NCBI GenBank assembly: GCA_000727475.1
Contig: KL647314.1
Location: 960,812 to 1,024,811 of the forward strand
Length of the DNA: 64,000 nucleotides
Reading direction: 5' to 3'
Source of the DNA: Sarcocystis neurona
Lineage: Eukaryota; Apicomplexa; Conoidasida; Eucoccidiorida; Sarcocystidae
Both the position numbers and the translations under genes were made by a program. Shown here in pieces: positions 25,780 through 38,204 of the stretch. The first letter of the stretch is position 1. Every line of letters begins with the position of its first letter. The notes below the pieces were generated by a model. The model ran no database searches, was not told the DNA's origin, and saw only the letters and a list, made by a program, of their open reading frames with translations.

Positions 25780-28700
25780 CATATATATATACATATATAT
25801 ATATATATATGTATGACTGTGCGCGGCCACACATGTATGCTGTATATACGTGTATGCACATATATATATATATGACTGTGTGCGGCAACACATGTATACT
25901 ATGTATACGTATATGCACATATATATGTATATATGGCTCCGCGCGGCAACACGCGTACGTTACATACACATATGCAGATATATATCTACATACAACTGTG
26001 CGCGACCACACACGTATATTGTATACATATGTGCACATACATATATATATACATACATATATATGTATATATATACACATGGATCACGCGCACCCCGTCG
26101 ACTGTGGAACATCCGAGTATATTTTTACACGCGAAAAAATGATGCAGAAAAAGCCGTCGACGACGAATCAAGAGAAGGGCATGCAGTGGCAAATGCAGCG
26201 CGACATTCATGTATGTGTATTCATCCATCACGCTCACGTATGTCTATAGGCACGAATAGAGAAGCACACACAGTCCTCCTAGTATACATATAAATATACA
26301 CATACATGTAACGAGTGCAAGTATTAAGCCGTACGCAGGCGCAGATTCACTTCTCTCCCTCTTCAATTTCATCCTGCACGTATCTCTTCGATGGCATACA
26401 CGAGTATGTGGTACTTATGTATACAAGTGATTTTATACATACTTTCATGTATGTGTGTCTATCTGTATGTAGGTATACATGTTATTTATCTCTTTGTGAG
26501 TGCGCACACATATACACACACGTGTGTCTGGATTGTTTGTTCTCATGTGTGCCTTGTTTTTTCAGTTGCGCCTTTTTCGCTTGTTTCATTTTTTTTAAAA
26601 AAAGTCCCCTGGTCGTCGTTTCTTCCCATGGCCACGGCGGAAAATATTCCTTGGCACTGATTTGCGTGTATTTCGATCACGAACGTGTGTGTATAAAGTC
26701 TGCCTTACTACTGGAACCTGTTTCTCCTTACCCCATCAGGAGCGTGCTTCCTGTCTGACAAGCAGCCGTCTGAGAGTCTACTGGCCGCAAAGGGACCTTT
26801 CACGACCCTCTCCTGGCCCTCTTCCTATCTCTCTCTATGTCTCCCAGTGTTGTCGCTGTATACCCGTACGCTTCCACTGGCGTATGTCTCGGTGTCTGTG
26901 ACTATCTACCCGTTCTCTCTATACACACAGACACACACAGATATAAATATATAGGTGCATCCCTACTTTACCTGTGTGTGACTCTCTATACTTCGAGCGC
27001 GACATCTCACAACCGCGAGAAAGTACGCGGGACGACTTACCCTTTCGTGTATCTACCCGTCTATATTAGCTGACATGTGCCTCTCGAGTTTCACAGTTCA
27101 GAATTTGTCAAGATTTAGAAGAACCGAATTATCTGTGTGCCTCTTTTTGGAAATCTTCGCTCATGCCTCACGCGGCTTCTTTTCGCATGGAGACGTCTCT
27201 CTGTGTGTTGCAGGCGCTCTGTTTTTGCTCGATATGGCACACAAGTCGCTGCTGATGACAACGACGTCGATGAAGAAATTCGAAGACCCGTACTGCAAGG
27301 TGCCTGCAGTAGTGCCCCTGGTTCCTTCGAATCCCCCTGGGGCTGTGCAATTAGAAGAAGCGACTGGCAGTGCAGACGACGCTGCAGAGGCGTCACACGC
27401 GACTGCCGCTGGAACAAGCAGCAGCCAGAGCGTGCCTCCGCCGCCTGCCTCCACGCGTCGTCTCCCAACACCGTACAGGCCAAAGAACTGGCGGGAGCCC
27501 GTGGAAATTCCTGCAGGAGTCGGCTCCGTCCTCTCTCTCAATTTGCATCTGCGAATCATTCTGCACCTGATGGCCGATATGCATCAGCCTCTGCATGTGA
27601 TGCTCGCTTTCTACAAAGCCTTTCCTTCCGGCGACATGTGGGGCAACAACGTAAGAAACACCGTGCAGACATCTTCTGGGGTGGCGGACATCCACTGCGG
27701 CATGCCCTCTCTCCTGCGCTGCAGCAGTCCTCACTTTGCTGCCGCAACCGTCTCACTCTCGATAGACCTGCCATACAGGCCAGAGCCTGAGAACGCTTTC
27801 TTAAGTCATCGCCTGTATACGCGCGTCGCCGCAGCGCTCTCTCAAGACCTGTGTTCACTGCCCACTTTCATGAAAAAGAGCACTACCAGCCTGCGTTCGA
27901 AAGAGGCGAAAGGACACTTTTGCAGCAGCAGTCGAGAGGACTGACATCTGTCGCTTCAATCCAAGATTTGCGTGACGGAGAAGAGTAGTTACTTGTAACA
28001 GTGCTACGGAAGAGCAGCGCAGCCGACGGAGGCGAACGAGTCGCAGGAGCCGTAGGAAAGTTACTTCTCTTCGTAACGATAGGGGTAATTGGAGTACCTG
28101 TGCTCGTCGTGTGGTAGTAGTAAGAGTAGTAATAGTAGTAGTGGTAGAAGGTGCAGTGAAAGTACTGACGGAAAAGTTCGTACTTGTAGTTGTAGTACTA
28201 GAGCGAGCAGAAGTCACAGGAGTAGCGTCGAGCACGCTTTTTTACTTCGTATCTGGAGAGCTCCGCAGACACAAGTATTTGCTTTTTCAAAGAATTGTAG
28301 ACAATGACAGAAGAGGGGAGTGTCTGCCTGCAATCATAGACATGCTCTCTGTATGAAGCCGTCAACGCGTATGTAAAGACGGATAGGCCCGTGATGGAAT
28401 ACGGTACATTGAGAAGAGGATCCACTGAGAGAAATATTTGTTCTCGAATGTCTGTACACATCTCCCCATCGTCGGGAACTTTCTTGGGACAGCTGCCCCA
28501 CTCTATGTACATTCGCGTCTGTAGAGCACCACGTGCATGAGGAATCGTCGGTTGCGCGGGTCTACGTACACATGAAACGAGGCGACTATTTGACCTCTTC
28601 CAGACTGTAGTACGTGTGAGGTGAGTTCGTCTTTAGAACAGCTGCAGGGACGTGTGTATCAATTTCCCGAACGATCATGTGTGTCTACGTCGTGGTGGCG

Positions 28701-31700
28701 ATACTGTAGTGAGATTTTCTGATTTTGTCTCCTTCTTCGAGAACACCTGTTTAGAGCCAGTTTCACCGTGTTATACACATGCATGCAATTTTAGTGACGC
28801 TATTCCTTCGAATTTTATATGTGTATACACCTGAAGTCGCTCCGCCGTCGCGTGCGTGTGAACACGCCTTCCGCGTACCGTCTTCCAACAAGATGTGCGT
28901 GTGTGTGAAAACTGCGTGGGGAGACGGGTGTAAAGGACACGCACATAGGTGCAAGTGTCGGCATTCACTTAAACGGTGACTTATTTATAAAGAATGTGTC
29001 AATTTCTTGTCGTTTCTTCTGCTTGCGCCGAGGTCAGGTCACTATGAAGATGCCAGATGGGACGCGGACGACGCTGCATCGCTTCTGGGACTCTGGTGCT
29101 TTTTTGTATACGAAAAGCGCGAGCGATGTGACGGATGAAGAGATTCTAGAACAGGTAACAAAGGGGCAAGATGCGGAAAAGTCTTAGTGCACTGAAAAGG
29201 AAAAAGAGAGCTGTCGACATGTTTCAATCAAGGCTCGTGAAGAAAAGACGAGGCATACGGGACTGTAGGTACACACGGCACTGAAGAGTAGAAATTCTCC
29301 GTTAAAAAAGGTCGCGCCGTGAAGAAAGCAATGAGGATACGAGCAGGCGGACGTACGTGGCCCTGTGCGTAGCACCTGCAGCGAGGGTAGAAGAGGAAAG
29401 GAAGGCAAGTTCGTAAAAAGGAAAAAGTCTACTTAATAGTGTCCGTCGTCCTCTCACGAAGGAAGGAACGCGCCGGAGGAGAGAAGATAGCAGTTTCATA
29501 ACTGGGCGGAAACAGGAAACGCTTCTAAGTAGAAACTACATCAGGACCAGTTTAGACAATTGGCTGTTACCAAATTATCCACGGAAGACGCGTAGATACA
29601 CGACAAGAATTTGAAGTCTTCTACCAAGACAGAAACAACAAACTTGGTGGTCACTTGAACACTACTGAACAGAAGTTTCAGGGAAAACGCCCCTGGTGAC
29701 CTGTCACACGAAAGGACTGGTTTGAGTTTTAAGGGAAGTGTTGGTAGTTGTATCACAGGAGTCTGTTTGGAAGGTGAAAGCGCCAGGAAGAGGACACCCA
29801 GGCGCGATGCGTCCGTCGTTTTCTTGACACTGAGACTGGAACTGCACGTGTATGTATGCGCGTGCATGTATGGGTGTATAAACACGAAGAGAAATTTACC
29901 CAGCAGCAGCACGCCAGTTTGCACGTCTCTCCACCGATTCATTCACACCATACATATCTGCATATGTTTGCAGCGTCAGCTGTCGCACCAGCAGGGGAAG
30001 TCCTACCCAAGCTATTGCTTCTTTCCCCTCGACAAAAGCCGCCTCAGAGGAAACACTTCTATACAGTAACAATTATACACGTATACATCTATTTGTATAT
30101 ACACACATGGATGTAGATATAGATGTCCGCCTTCCTTTCCACCGAACTACGTATACGTATTTGTAGGCGCCTGTTGATATGTAGTACTAGGAAGTCCAGT
30201 ATATGCATATAAACACGTACATTGCCTTCTGTGTAAGTCTGGTCCAGAAGAGGTATATTTACCAATGTAAACATGTCTTTGTGCTTACGAAGAGTGTCAC
30301 GCGTACGAACGCCCAGTGAAAGTCCGTGGCTGATTCATAGCCTTACCGGTGATTGTCTTTTGTGACGCGGTTCCTGGTAGCATCAAAACCGTACAAAAGA
30401 GAGTGTAGTACGTGGGTACCTGTGTATACACATATATGTATATGCAATTAAAAATATATACATATATGTATGTATATATTTGCGTAGAGATATCTACATT
30501 GTAAGCGCAAGCATATATATCTAGTAACATGGTTATATATATACATTTATATATGTGTACAATTGGATAGCTGCCAGTGTGTGTGTGTATATACATACAT
30601 GTATGTATGTATGTATGCATGTACGTATGTATGTATGTATGGATGTATGTATGTATACATATATATATATATATATATGTGTATATATATGTATACAAGT
30701 GATATGGCAGTGTACCTATCTACACCTATATCTACACATATAGAAGATAAAGTACTACGTAAGTGGATGTATATTTACACATATACAGGGTAGAAATATA
30801 CGTGTATGGTCCTTTGTATATGTGTAGATATATACATATATGAGTAGGTGTTTTTGTAAGTGTACATCTGTATGTATATATGTACACAAAATATGTACGC
30901 GTGTGGTCACATGTATGTGCATACAACCGTATATATAAATGTACGAATAGTTAAAGGGGAAGAACCGCACTCTGCACGCCAGTCTGCCTAGTACGTATCA
31001 GACACGTGAATCAGAGGACTCCCCGTTGAGCTGTACAGTCCAGGCAAAGACGTCCACCCCCTGTTACACCTCTTCGCAGCGGAGCCCCCCTACTTTCAAC
31101 TGCACTCGCGCGTGCTGCGAGTGCCGTGATGCGCGCTGCTGCTTCTCCGTCACGTAAAGACGAGGCTATTTGCGCTGTGCTTTGCACATGTCTTGTTGTG
31201 TACGTGCACCCGAACTGCATGCCTGTGCGCGGTCACATCGGCTCTTGGTCTGCGGCTCTTTTTGAGAGCCTCCACACTGGGGTGGAGGTTCGGAACCAAG
31301 GGGTGTGCGTTTCAGTTACGAAGCTCGCGGGTACAGACGCACGCCACACAGTATATAGGCGCGTGTAAAATGAAGATGCTGTCCACGCATCCAAGGGCGT
31401 GTGCGAGGCTGTATACTATTATTTGTTGCATCCACCTGAAGAAATATATTTGTCCGTGGTGCGTTTGTAGTGGGCACCTCTTTCTGCAGGGACCTCCGCA
31501 GAAAACAAAATGTTTCTTCCACAAATACGTGTACACATATGTACATATATACAGGTATATATTAATATATAGTTTTATGCAGCCTGAGTCCCCAGTGCTG
31601 CAGCAGCAGCACATTTTCTTTGCAGCAGCATCGGTGTCGTCGTGACCTCAGCATCTCTGCTTTGGCTTTTTATATCATTTTCAGGCAAAAGAGATCATGA

Positions 31701-33625
31701 GAATATACCCCATGACACGAATGTATAATCACTTTATAAAGCCGCTCCTCGCCCCCAACTACAGTAACATTGCAAATGAAACCTACGAACTGGGAACTAC
31801 GGTCGTCTACAGAGGTAAAGGTCTCTTCCACGCACTGCCAGCCAACCGCTTGAACCACGTGCTTCCACGTTTGTCAGGACAGGTGCCGTGACAGAGAATA
31901 ACTCGTATAATTACACAGATATGCATCAGTTCATCTGACAGGGTTCACCTGTGTCTGCAGACACTCTCTTTCCATGCACGCGGGTGTCTCAGCTACACGC
32001 TGGCTGTTCTTATCTTCCCTTAACTATGTGGACAGACATTCATTCTCAAAATTGCACCTGTGTGTACACGTACTTGAATGCATTCTCCGTCACGTAGTTG
32101 TGTGCATTGGGTTACTTGTATCTAGGCAAACCTCCACATTCGTTACCTACGTCTCTGTGTCTACCTGTCGATCTACACACACGTATACGTATGTAGAGAT
32201 ATACGAATATGTCTACACATATATTTGCACACTTATGTGTGCAGACATTTATGTTTGTATGTCTCTTTCTGCATGCCGTGGCCGCAGATCAACTGTAGAA
32301 CTGCAGTACACACAAGTCGGCCGCTTTTCGGTATTCGCTGCTTCCAGTCTCTAGCGATGTCTGCCTACATATCTTATTCACCTAGTGCCCCAACACCTTA
32401 TAGATACGCCTTTGCGTGTGTATATGTATGTATGTATATACCCACGTATATCCATTTGTATGTGTGTGTGGGCCTTCTTTCTAAACGTCAGACGTGCACC
32501 GCGTAATCCTTTCCCAGTCTAAAATGTCCACACGTCTGTACGAACCCAGAGTTAACGCACGTGTAGATCCAGACGAATATATGACTGCGCGTCACACGAC
32601 CAGTGGGTGGGGGGAGAGTTCGAAAATGGCACACAAAATAAACACATGTGTAATTCAAAGACCTTGCATTGCGTACACGCGTATACCTATAGATGTTTTT
32701 GTGCACACGGACGCGTATTCTATAGATACATTTATATATGCGTGTATGTACACAGCGCTTGGCAGATGGACGCCTTTGTCTTCACACATATGTATACGTA
32801 TCTAGTAACGGACAAGCACACATATTTACTCGCACACGCACGTGCAGGAGGAGAGGTGACGAAAGGACTCGACATTCGCGTTCTTGTATCCACTTGTGAA
32901 ATTCTGCAACTTGCTGCGCGATGCAGACTTAAGAGACGTTTGTTCAGGCACCTTTTTCTCTCTTCGTCTTTTTGTAGAATCCTGTGTCGCGGAAAGCGAC
33001 GAGCAGATGGAGGGGAAACGTCTACACATGTGGACGCGGGAATTGCGTCGCTTTTGAACGCGTTTCAGTGGACTGCTGAAATTCAACTATCTTCTGTGCG
33101 CTTGAGTGAATATGTCTGTGTGTCTCTGTACTTACACATACAATATATATGTGTTTGTCTACACATAAGAATGATTGTAACTGCTTCTACGTATACACAC
33201 GTATTCTTGGGTGGAATTTCTTCGTATCCCTGTGTAACTCGACTAAGCAGCGGAAACTTCTAGCATTTCCCCCTACAAGGACATTTTCGCTTTGAGAGGT
33301 GTCTTTATGCGTGTGTGTATGTAGAGGCTTCTGTGTACGTATGTATATATTTATATATATATATATATTATATATATAGAATGGAGCACTACACACGTGA
33401 GTGGGCCTTTAGTGTGGGTGTGCTTCGGTTCGTTCAGAACTCAATTTGGCAAAGCTCAAATATAGCGACCTGCCTTATACACCCAGTCAAGCGTATATTG
33501 AAGAAGCACAAGCCGTTGCGCGACAGCAGCTCGCACTTGCGGGATACCGCCTCGGCCACTGTCTTGAAGTCCTTGCGACGTATCTGCCATATCCTGGCAC
33601 TCCGGATGTTGTTGAGCCCATTTGA
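19089..33625 (+). CDS. Secreted S1/P1-family zinc nuclease, complete
   Basis: Eight exons: 19089-19181, 20443-20542, 23013-23110, 25029-25122, 27214-27650, 29038-29154, 31685-31814 and 33438-33625, joining to 418 codons plus TGA with every phase consistent. S1/P1 nucleases are secreted, trinuclear-zinc enzymes that cleave single-stranded DNA/RNA and 3'-nucleotides. Residues 1-27 form a signal peptide ending VQA, so the mature chain would start at Trp28, as P1 nuclease does at Trp1. All nine zinc ligands can be placed: W28, H33, D77 (VWLDD), H103 (NLHSAN), H246, D250 and H256 (HLMADMHQPLH), H288 and D292 (TLHRFWD). The C terminus has the family's QLALAGYRLG helix. A Pro/Ser/Ala-rich insertion lies at about residues 155-215. 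The role could be nucleic acid scavenging or digestion inside a secretory compartment; this is inference. Confidence 0.93.
20443..20542 (+). CDS. S1/P1 nuclease exon 2
   Basis: 33 codons plus one base: PHMIVGAIARQNMS, then KIDYILGLWRG. The histidine five residues after Trp28 is the second zinc ligand (family pattern WG..GH..V..IA). Acceptor gtttgcag, donor CCGA/gtgagtcc. The next intron (20543-23012) has a few TA runs (about 22250-22270, 22700-22760, 22865-22885) and nothing coding that I recognise. Confidence 0.9.
23013..23110 (+). CDS. S1/P1 nuclease exon 3: WxD zinc ligand
   Basis: 2 + 96 nt. It encodes QSTLERACVWLDDIQSKDG and TRRFDFIQ; the WLD aspartate corresponds to Asp45 of P1 nuclease. 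Acceptor tttttctag, donor CAG/gtaaattg, leaving in phase 0. The next intron (23111-25028) contains TA and (GATA)n repeats at about 23680-23766 and TA runs near 24325-24390 and 24660-24690. Confidence 0.9.
23690..23766 (+). repeat. (TA)n followed by (GATA)n microsatellite
   Basis: TATATATG-type sequence passes into about ten GATA units, one of them changed to AATA. It lies in the third intron of the nuclease gene. Confidence 0.9.
25029..25122 (+). CDS. S1/P1 nuclease exon 4: NLH zinc ligand
   Basis: 31 codons plus one base: LFKNLHSANIPWNPEKVK, then GLDAHLPIYEQ. NLHSANIPWNP aligns with the family's LHFIDAxDNP, its histidine matching His60 of P1. Acceptor ttgttgcag, donor CAAA/gtaagtta. The next intron (25123-27213) contains a (GT)n run at about 25318-25332 and the 25.7-26.1 kb minisatellite. 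Confidence 0.88.
25725..26080. repeat. TA-rich minisatellite with about 60-bp units
   Basis: Inside an intron of the nuclease gene, a (GT)n run leads into (TA)n and then four diverged copies of a unit built as ctgtgcgcggccacacatgta plus a TA-rich tail. They start near 25815, 25874, 25935 and 25994 (spacing 59-61 bp). Confidence 0.8.
27214..27650 (+). CDS. S1/P1 nuclease exon 5: HLMADMHQPLH core
   Basis: 437 nt, entering with two bases and leaving in phase 0. It contains a low-complexity Ala/Ser/Pro insertion (TAAGTSSSQSVPPPP), then PTPYRPKNWREPVEIP, LRIILHLMADMHQPLHV and GDMWGNN. The HxxxDxxxxxH pattern supplies three zinc ligands. Acceptor gtgttgcag, donor AAC/gtaagaaa. The next intron (27651-29037) holds a GTA-type trinucleotide stretch at about 28100-28205. 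Confidence 0.94.
29038..29154 (+). CDS. S1/P1 nuclease exon 6: LHxxWD motif
   Basis: 39 codons in phase 0: VTMKMPDGTRTTLHRFWDSG, then DVTDEEILEQ. TLHRFWD is the family's NLHxxWD motif (two zinc ligands), and GNN/VTM continues the GGNxxxV segment across the junction. Acceptor aggtcag, donor CAG/gtaacaaa. The next intron (29155-31684) carries TATG and TA arrays at about 30420-30720; otherwise I see nothing. Confidence 0.94.
30420..30720. repeat. TATG/TA microsatellite cluster
   Basis: Alternating TA, TATG and GTATACA arrays, including about a dozen tandem TATG-type units near 30596-30656. It is intronic in the nuclease gene. No coding signal. Confidence 0.85.
31685..31814 (+). CDS. S1/P1 nuclease exon 7
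   Basis: 43 codons plus one base: AKEIMRIYPMTRMYNHFI, then NETYELGTTVVYR, matching the family's W..ESY.LA...VY segment. Acceptor cattttcag, donor AGAG/gtaaaggt, phase 1. The next intron (31815-33437) contains TATG/TA repeats near 32420-32450 and 33340-33380. Confidence 0.9.
33438..33625 (+). CDS. S1/P1 nuclease exon 8: C-terminal helix and stop
   Basis: 188 nt ending TGA at 33623-33625. It has no internal ATG, so a start-codon-based scan misses it. It encodes LNLAKLKYSDLPYT, EEAQAVARQQLALAGYRLGH and ends DVVEPI. The Q-L-x-x-AG-x-RL helix is the C-terminal signature of S1/P1 nucleases. Acceptor gttcag; the two entry bases complete the G left by exon 7. Confidence 0.92.
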
Positions 33626-36600
33626 AGAGCAAGAGCTAATATTCGCTTTCTGCCGAGAAACACGCAGACTACGTGCCTTGGGGACAAACAAAAACACACA
33701 AGCCAGCAGAAAAGAGAACCTGGCAAATCAGAAGCTATGTGAACGTACATGGCTCGGCGAAAAGAAGGGAAGTGAGTCCTCGGGATATGCGTACATTTAT
33801 CTTTTGACGAAAAAATAAAGAATGCGTTTTGACTTTTCCGTGTGCGCCCACAAATCATACAGCTACAGACAGGGGCAAACGTGTACTCTCCTACACGGGA
33901 ATTTACTATGCAAACGTTTGTGCCTTGTAACGCAGAGAAAACTATTTTGAAAAAGCATGAGTGCACTCATTTTTTAGACAGATTTACTGACTCTTGCACC
34001 CGTGAGTGCACTCGTAGATATGTATAGAAGCAACGTGCTTCCGTCGGCTCTTTGTGAGAGCGAAAACGCTAATATGTCACGGAAGACATCCTTGTGCGCG
34101 CCTGCGTCGCGCGGTCTCCCCCAGAATACACTTGCTGTCCAGGGACAGGAGGGAAAGAAAAGCCTTGTAGGCAGGCATGGATTCGTCGCTTGTGTGTCTT
34201 TTTTGGAGAGAAAAGCAGAGGCATTTCGGGCGTAGACGAAGTCTTAGAGAACACCTGGCTGCTCCTAATACCGAGCGATAACGCACAAATATTTATGTGT
34301 ATTTATATATATATATATATACATATGTGGCCAGAAGAGATGCAGCGGATGCTATGGCAGTGGCCAGGCGTAGAGTAAGGAGAAGCTCTGCAGGTATAGA
34401 GGCGGCCACACGGAGGGGGGAGGAAGTGTCACACCTGCGGCATAATGCATGTGGGTATAGCACAACTCTGTGAACAACAGGAGGAGAGATCTCGAGAAAA
34501 CTAATTAACCCGTCGCAGCGCTCTTTTACGAGCGTGCGTGCTGTTGGAAAAGGAGAAGTTAAAGGGAGTTTCATGTACCGCTGGAATGCAGCTGACAGCT
34601 CTTCCCCTTTTCTGAATTTCTGGGCATGCTTCCCTCGGTGAAAAACTGCAGGAAAGCGGTCTGCAGCGAAAAGGTTTCAGTCTGGACAAAGTGCTCCCCA
34701 CGGTGTACCCACAAGTACTAGAGAGAAAGAAATCCACAGAAGAAGGCGGAGAGCGGAAAAAAGTCAATACCGGCGTGCACAGACATAACACCGAGCTCTC
34801 GGTGCGCGCGCGTGTGCCAGGTTGCAAGAAAACATGGGGGACGCGTGTCTGAAGTGAGGGGGAACCGCCTTAGCCCCCCATACACCTACTATAAAATCTG
34901 TGATGTTCACACTTATACCCCGTGTATTAAGGAGGAGAGAAGTCTGGAAACGTCGGTCTCATCGTGGAAAAACCTTAGGGGAGGTCATACAGACGTAATA
35001 CCCCGCCCATACAACTACTATAAAATCTGTGGTGTTCACACATACACCACACCGCACGTATTACGCAGGAGAGAAGTCTGGGAAAGTCGGTCTTATCGTG
35101 GAAAAGCCCTTACGGGCGGTCACACAGACGTAATACCCTGTCCTGCCACCTTCTGTGCATAGATTATTGCATCTGCACAGGGACGCGTAGAAGACAGTCG
35201 TGCGTCGTTCCTGGCAATACTCGATTTGCGTGTGACCTGGTGACGGAGAGATGCACTGCAGAAATCCCATGAACGAAGAAGGGAAAGCAGTTCTCACTGG
35301 TGTGTTTGCGAAGATCCGCAAGTGAATTCGCAGTTGCGTCGAAGATCGCTGGGCTGTTGTGGACGGTGCAACTTTTTAGGAAGCTGGGAAGTTATTTTGC
35401 ATTTTGTTTCGAATCAATTCTCCAAACGGAAGCCGGCTTTTCGAATGTGTGGTGCTCTACCGTCTGTCTACACGTAATACAGACGCTGTACATATATATT
35501 TATGTATACATCTATATATATATATATACGCATGTATATGTACACATGTGGAGACACCGCACATTGTAACATCGAGTGCATGACTCCTCATGGAGACTAA
35601 ACAGCAGCCCATTCCTTCCGCTTGAAAGAAGCGCATACACCTGCCAGGGCAGGGCCGTACGTTGTTTCACACGGAATGTGCGAGGCCTTCTCAATCCTAC
35701 TAAGACTCAACGCTTGAAATTTCTATAAAACTCGCAGCATCGTGCATTTCGATCGCACCGACACTCGTTCAGTAGTATGGTCTTCATTTCAACTTCTGCG
35801 GCACAAACGCTTTACGAAAGTGAAGCTTGACGGTCTCACTGAGTACAATCGCTCCGCCTCCATCTCTCTCTCTCCATATATATATATATATACAGACAAG
35901 TGTATAAGTGTATAGATATATATAGATATCTGTATGCTAACCACCAATGTAAATGCATATATCTTGATGAGTGTTGGTCCACTTGTCTGACGACTAATCT
36001 CTTTCTCTCTCTCTATTTCTACATATATATATACTTATATATATAACTATCTACGCGGTCACTTTCATGTAGATACGTAAGCTATCATACACGTACAGAC
36101 GATGTATACGTGGACACGTATGTGTATGCTAGCTAGTGTATACACATATATATATATATAGATATAGATATATATATGTATATATAAATATAGTGTGTAT
36201 GTGTGTGTGTGTGTGTGTCTACGTATGTGTAATAGTATATGTCCTAGTGTCCCTACGCTGATGCAGGTAGGCATACAGACGTATGCAGTTGCAAAAGCAG
36301 GCACCTGTGTGCCTTTGTATCGATGTGTGGCGTCACGTGCACGTAGACGCATAAACTTTCCCTTCCGAGTTTGTCAAGTACAGAAAGACCCCTCGAGATA
36401 TGCGCATTTACTCTCATATCCATGGAACACACTACGAGTCACATGTATATATGTATGTATCTCCATCAATTTACACACACATGCATATAGGTGCACCACC
36501 TGTGTCTATCTCGATATAAATATATATATATATATATATCTATATACACACACTTATATGTTACGTAGATGGACTAGCTGTGTCCAGTTATCTCTAGACA

Positions 36601-38142
36601 TACAGATGAATAGAAACAGAAGGATTATTTTATCTGTATTTATGTGTATATCCGTCTATCTCTACAAACGTAGGAAGCAACAGCGGCATCTTTACACATA
36701 TATATATATATATATACATACGGAGAAGTGGAGAGAGAGACAGAAAGAGAAAAACACTTGCTATACTTACCTAACCACGTATGTGTGTGCCAGTTTTCTG
36801 TTCCTGTTGATCTCTTTACACATATGTGTGTCTTTTTATCTACGTCTTACAAACATATATATACATATCCAGATGGCGCAGGGTGCCTCCCCAGGACTTT
36901 GAACAACGACGTGTGCTGAGTGTGCGTCGTCTCGAGGCCGCGTGACGGCGGTTCGCTGGCTTTTATGAAGTATATTGTGGTCGCGCCGTTGCACAAAAAC
37001 GAAGAACTTTTAGGAATGGTGGCAAACGACAAGATGAGAGAAATCTCAGGTAGTAAGCGTTGGCTGTCATCAGCACATACTGCATGACCCACTCTGAGCA
37101 GAGCTTGACGGGAGGTGAGAACACACAAAGGCAGGTAGCACTTTGACAAGTCTACCTATCGTCATGTGTGTCTATAATTACACATATGTGGATAGGGTAC
37201 GTGCGTGTGTGCCTGTGGTTTTTGCGGATACATTTCGACACTTCAACGTATACGTCCTTGTGTAGCGCGCACAAAACAAACGCGCTCGGAGGACTTGGTT
37301 GTGACGCAGCAGCTGCGTAGGAGCTGAAAACTGAGTACACGTTACCCAAATTTGAGACGTAAACGTGTGTGGCATAGTAAGTGCGTGTAAGTCATGGGTT
37401 GACGCAGGTGCGTCTTCCCGGAGAAATGGATGAGATTTTCCTCTTAAGAAAGCAATTGCCCGTACGGTTTACGTCAACAGGCACTGAAAAAACATCTTTT
37501 AAGGAAGCAATGTACGGGTGAGCATAGAAAGGCGACAAAGCGCATAGCTGCAAAACTGCTGCACGGTTTAAAGGCGTCTGTCCGAGCGAAGTATCTGCAC
37601 GCGAATAGGGTCTATACGCACCTGTTTGGGCAAAATTGAATTTTTAACGAAAACATCTGCCAAGTAGTAGTTTCCCAGACTTGAAGCATCTTGCCGGGGA
37701 AAACAGTCCTGCAGAGCAACCTCCTGCACAAATGTTGTGTAGTCCACACGTCTTGCGAGCAAGTGGAGGGCCCCCTCGTGACACTGCGATCTCTTATGTC
37801 TTTCGTCGCTGGTAAACGTCTGCCGAGAGGTACATAGGAATTCTACACACTGATGTTGCGTGTGCAACAGTGCGCGCGGATAAATGGTAACAAATCCATT
37901 TGCAACGTATTAGACGCAGAGATACAGACGTGTAGCCCCTGTCTTGAAAAAGGCAACTCCCCTCGTCTAGAGGTCCACGTTCGTTTGCACGGTGTTAGTG
38001 CTACAAACGGGACTGACGCTGACGAAGAGTAGTTCGAAACTGAGATGAGGACTCGTGCGGCTGTTAAAGAGAAGTACAGGATTGTCCGCAGTTATTGCGG
38101 GTGACAAAAAGTGGCAGAGTTCCAGCAGACGGAGCTTGGAAA
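33626..38142. other. Convergent intergenic region between nuclease and MoaA
   Basis: The stop codons of the two genes face each other across about 4.5 kb. It holds a 129-bp tandem duplication (34877-35140), TA microsatellites near 34300-34325, 35495-35530, 35875-35895, 36140-36190 and 36515-36540, and mixed sequence from 36.9 to 38.1 kb. Several 60-100-codon open frames occur but none shows a family motif I recognise. Confidence 0.6.
34877..35140. repeat. 129-bp tandem duplication
   Basis: Two adjacent diverged copies (about 34877-35005 and 35006-35140). Both contain actataaaatctgtg, ggagagaagtctgg, cgtggaaaa and cagacgtaatacc in the same order. The copies differ by substitutions and small indels, so the duplication is not recent. 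Confidence 0.9.
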
Positions 38143-38204
38143 TTACCCGCCTATGCGAATCATCGGACGATTCAAATGCGCTTCTTTTGCAATGTCGCTA
38201 CACC
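38143..38204 (-). CDS. MoaA: MoaA exon 10: C-terminal Gly-Gly tail, 62-nt exon
   Basis: Two bases plus 20 codons including TAA: (G)[19 protein letters not shown]. NRPMxxIGG is the MoaA C terminus. In the bacterial and human enzymes the terminal Gly-Gly is needed for activity, where it takes part in the radical chemistry at GTP. Acceptor gtaccag. Confidence 0.94.
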
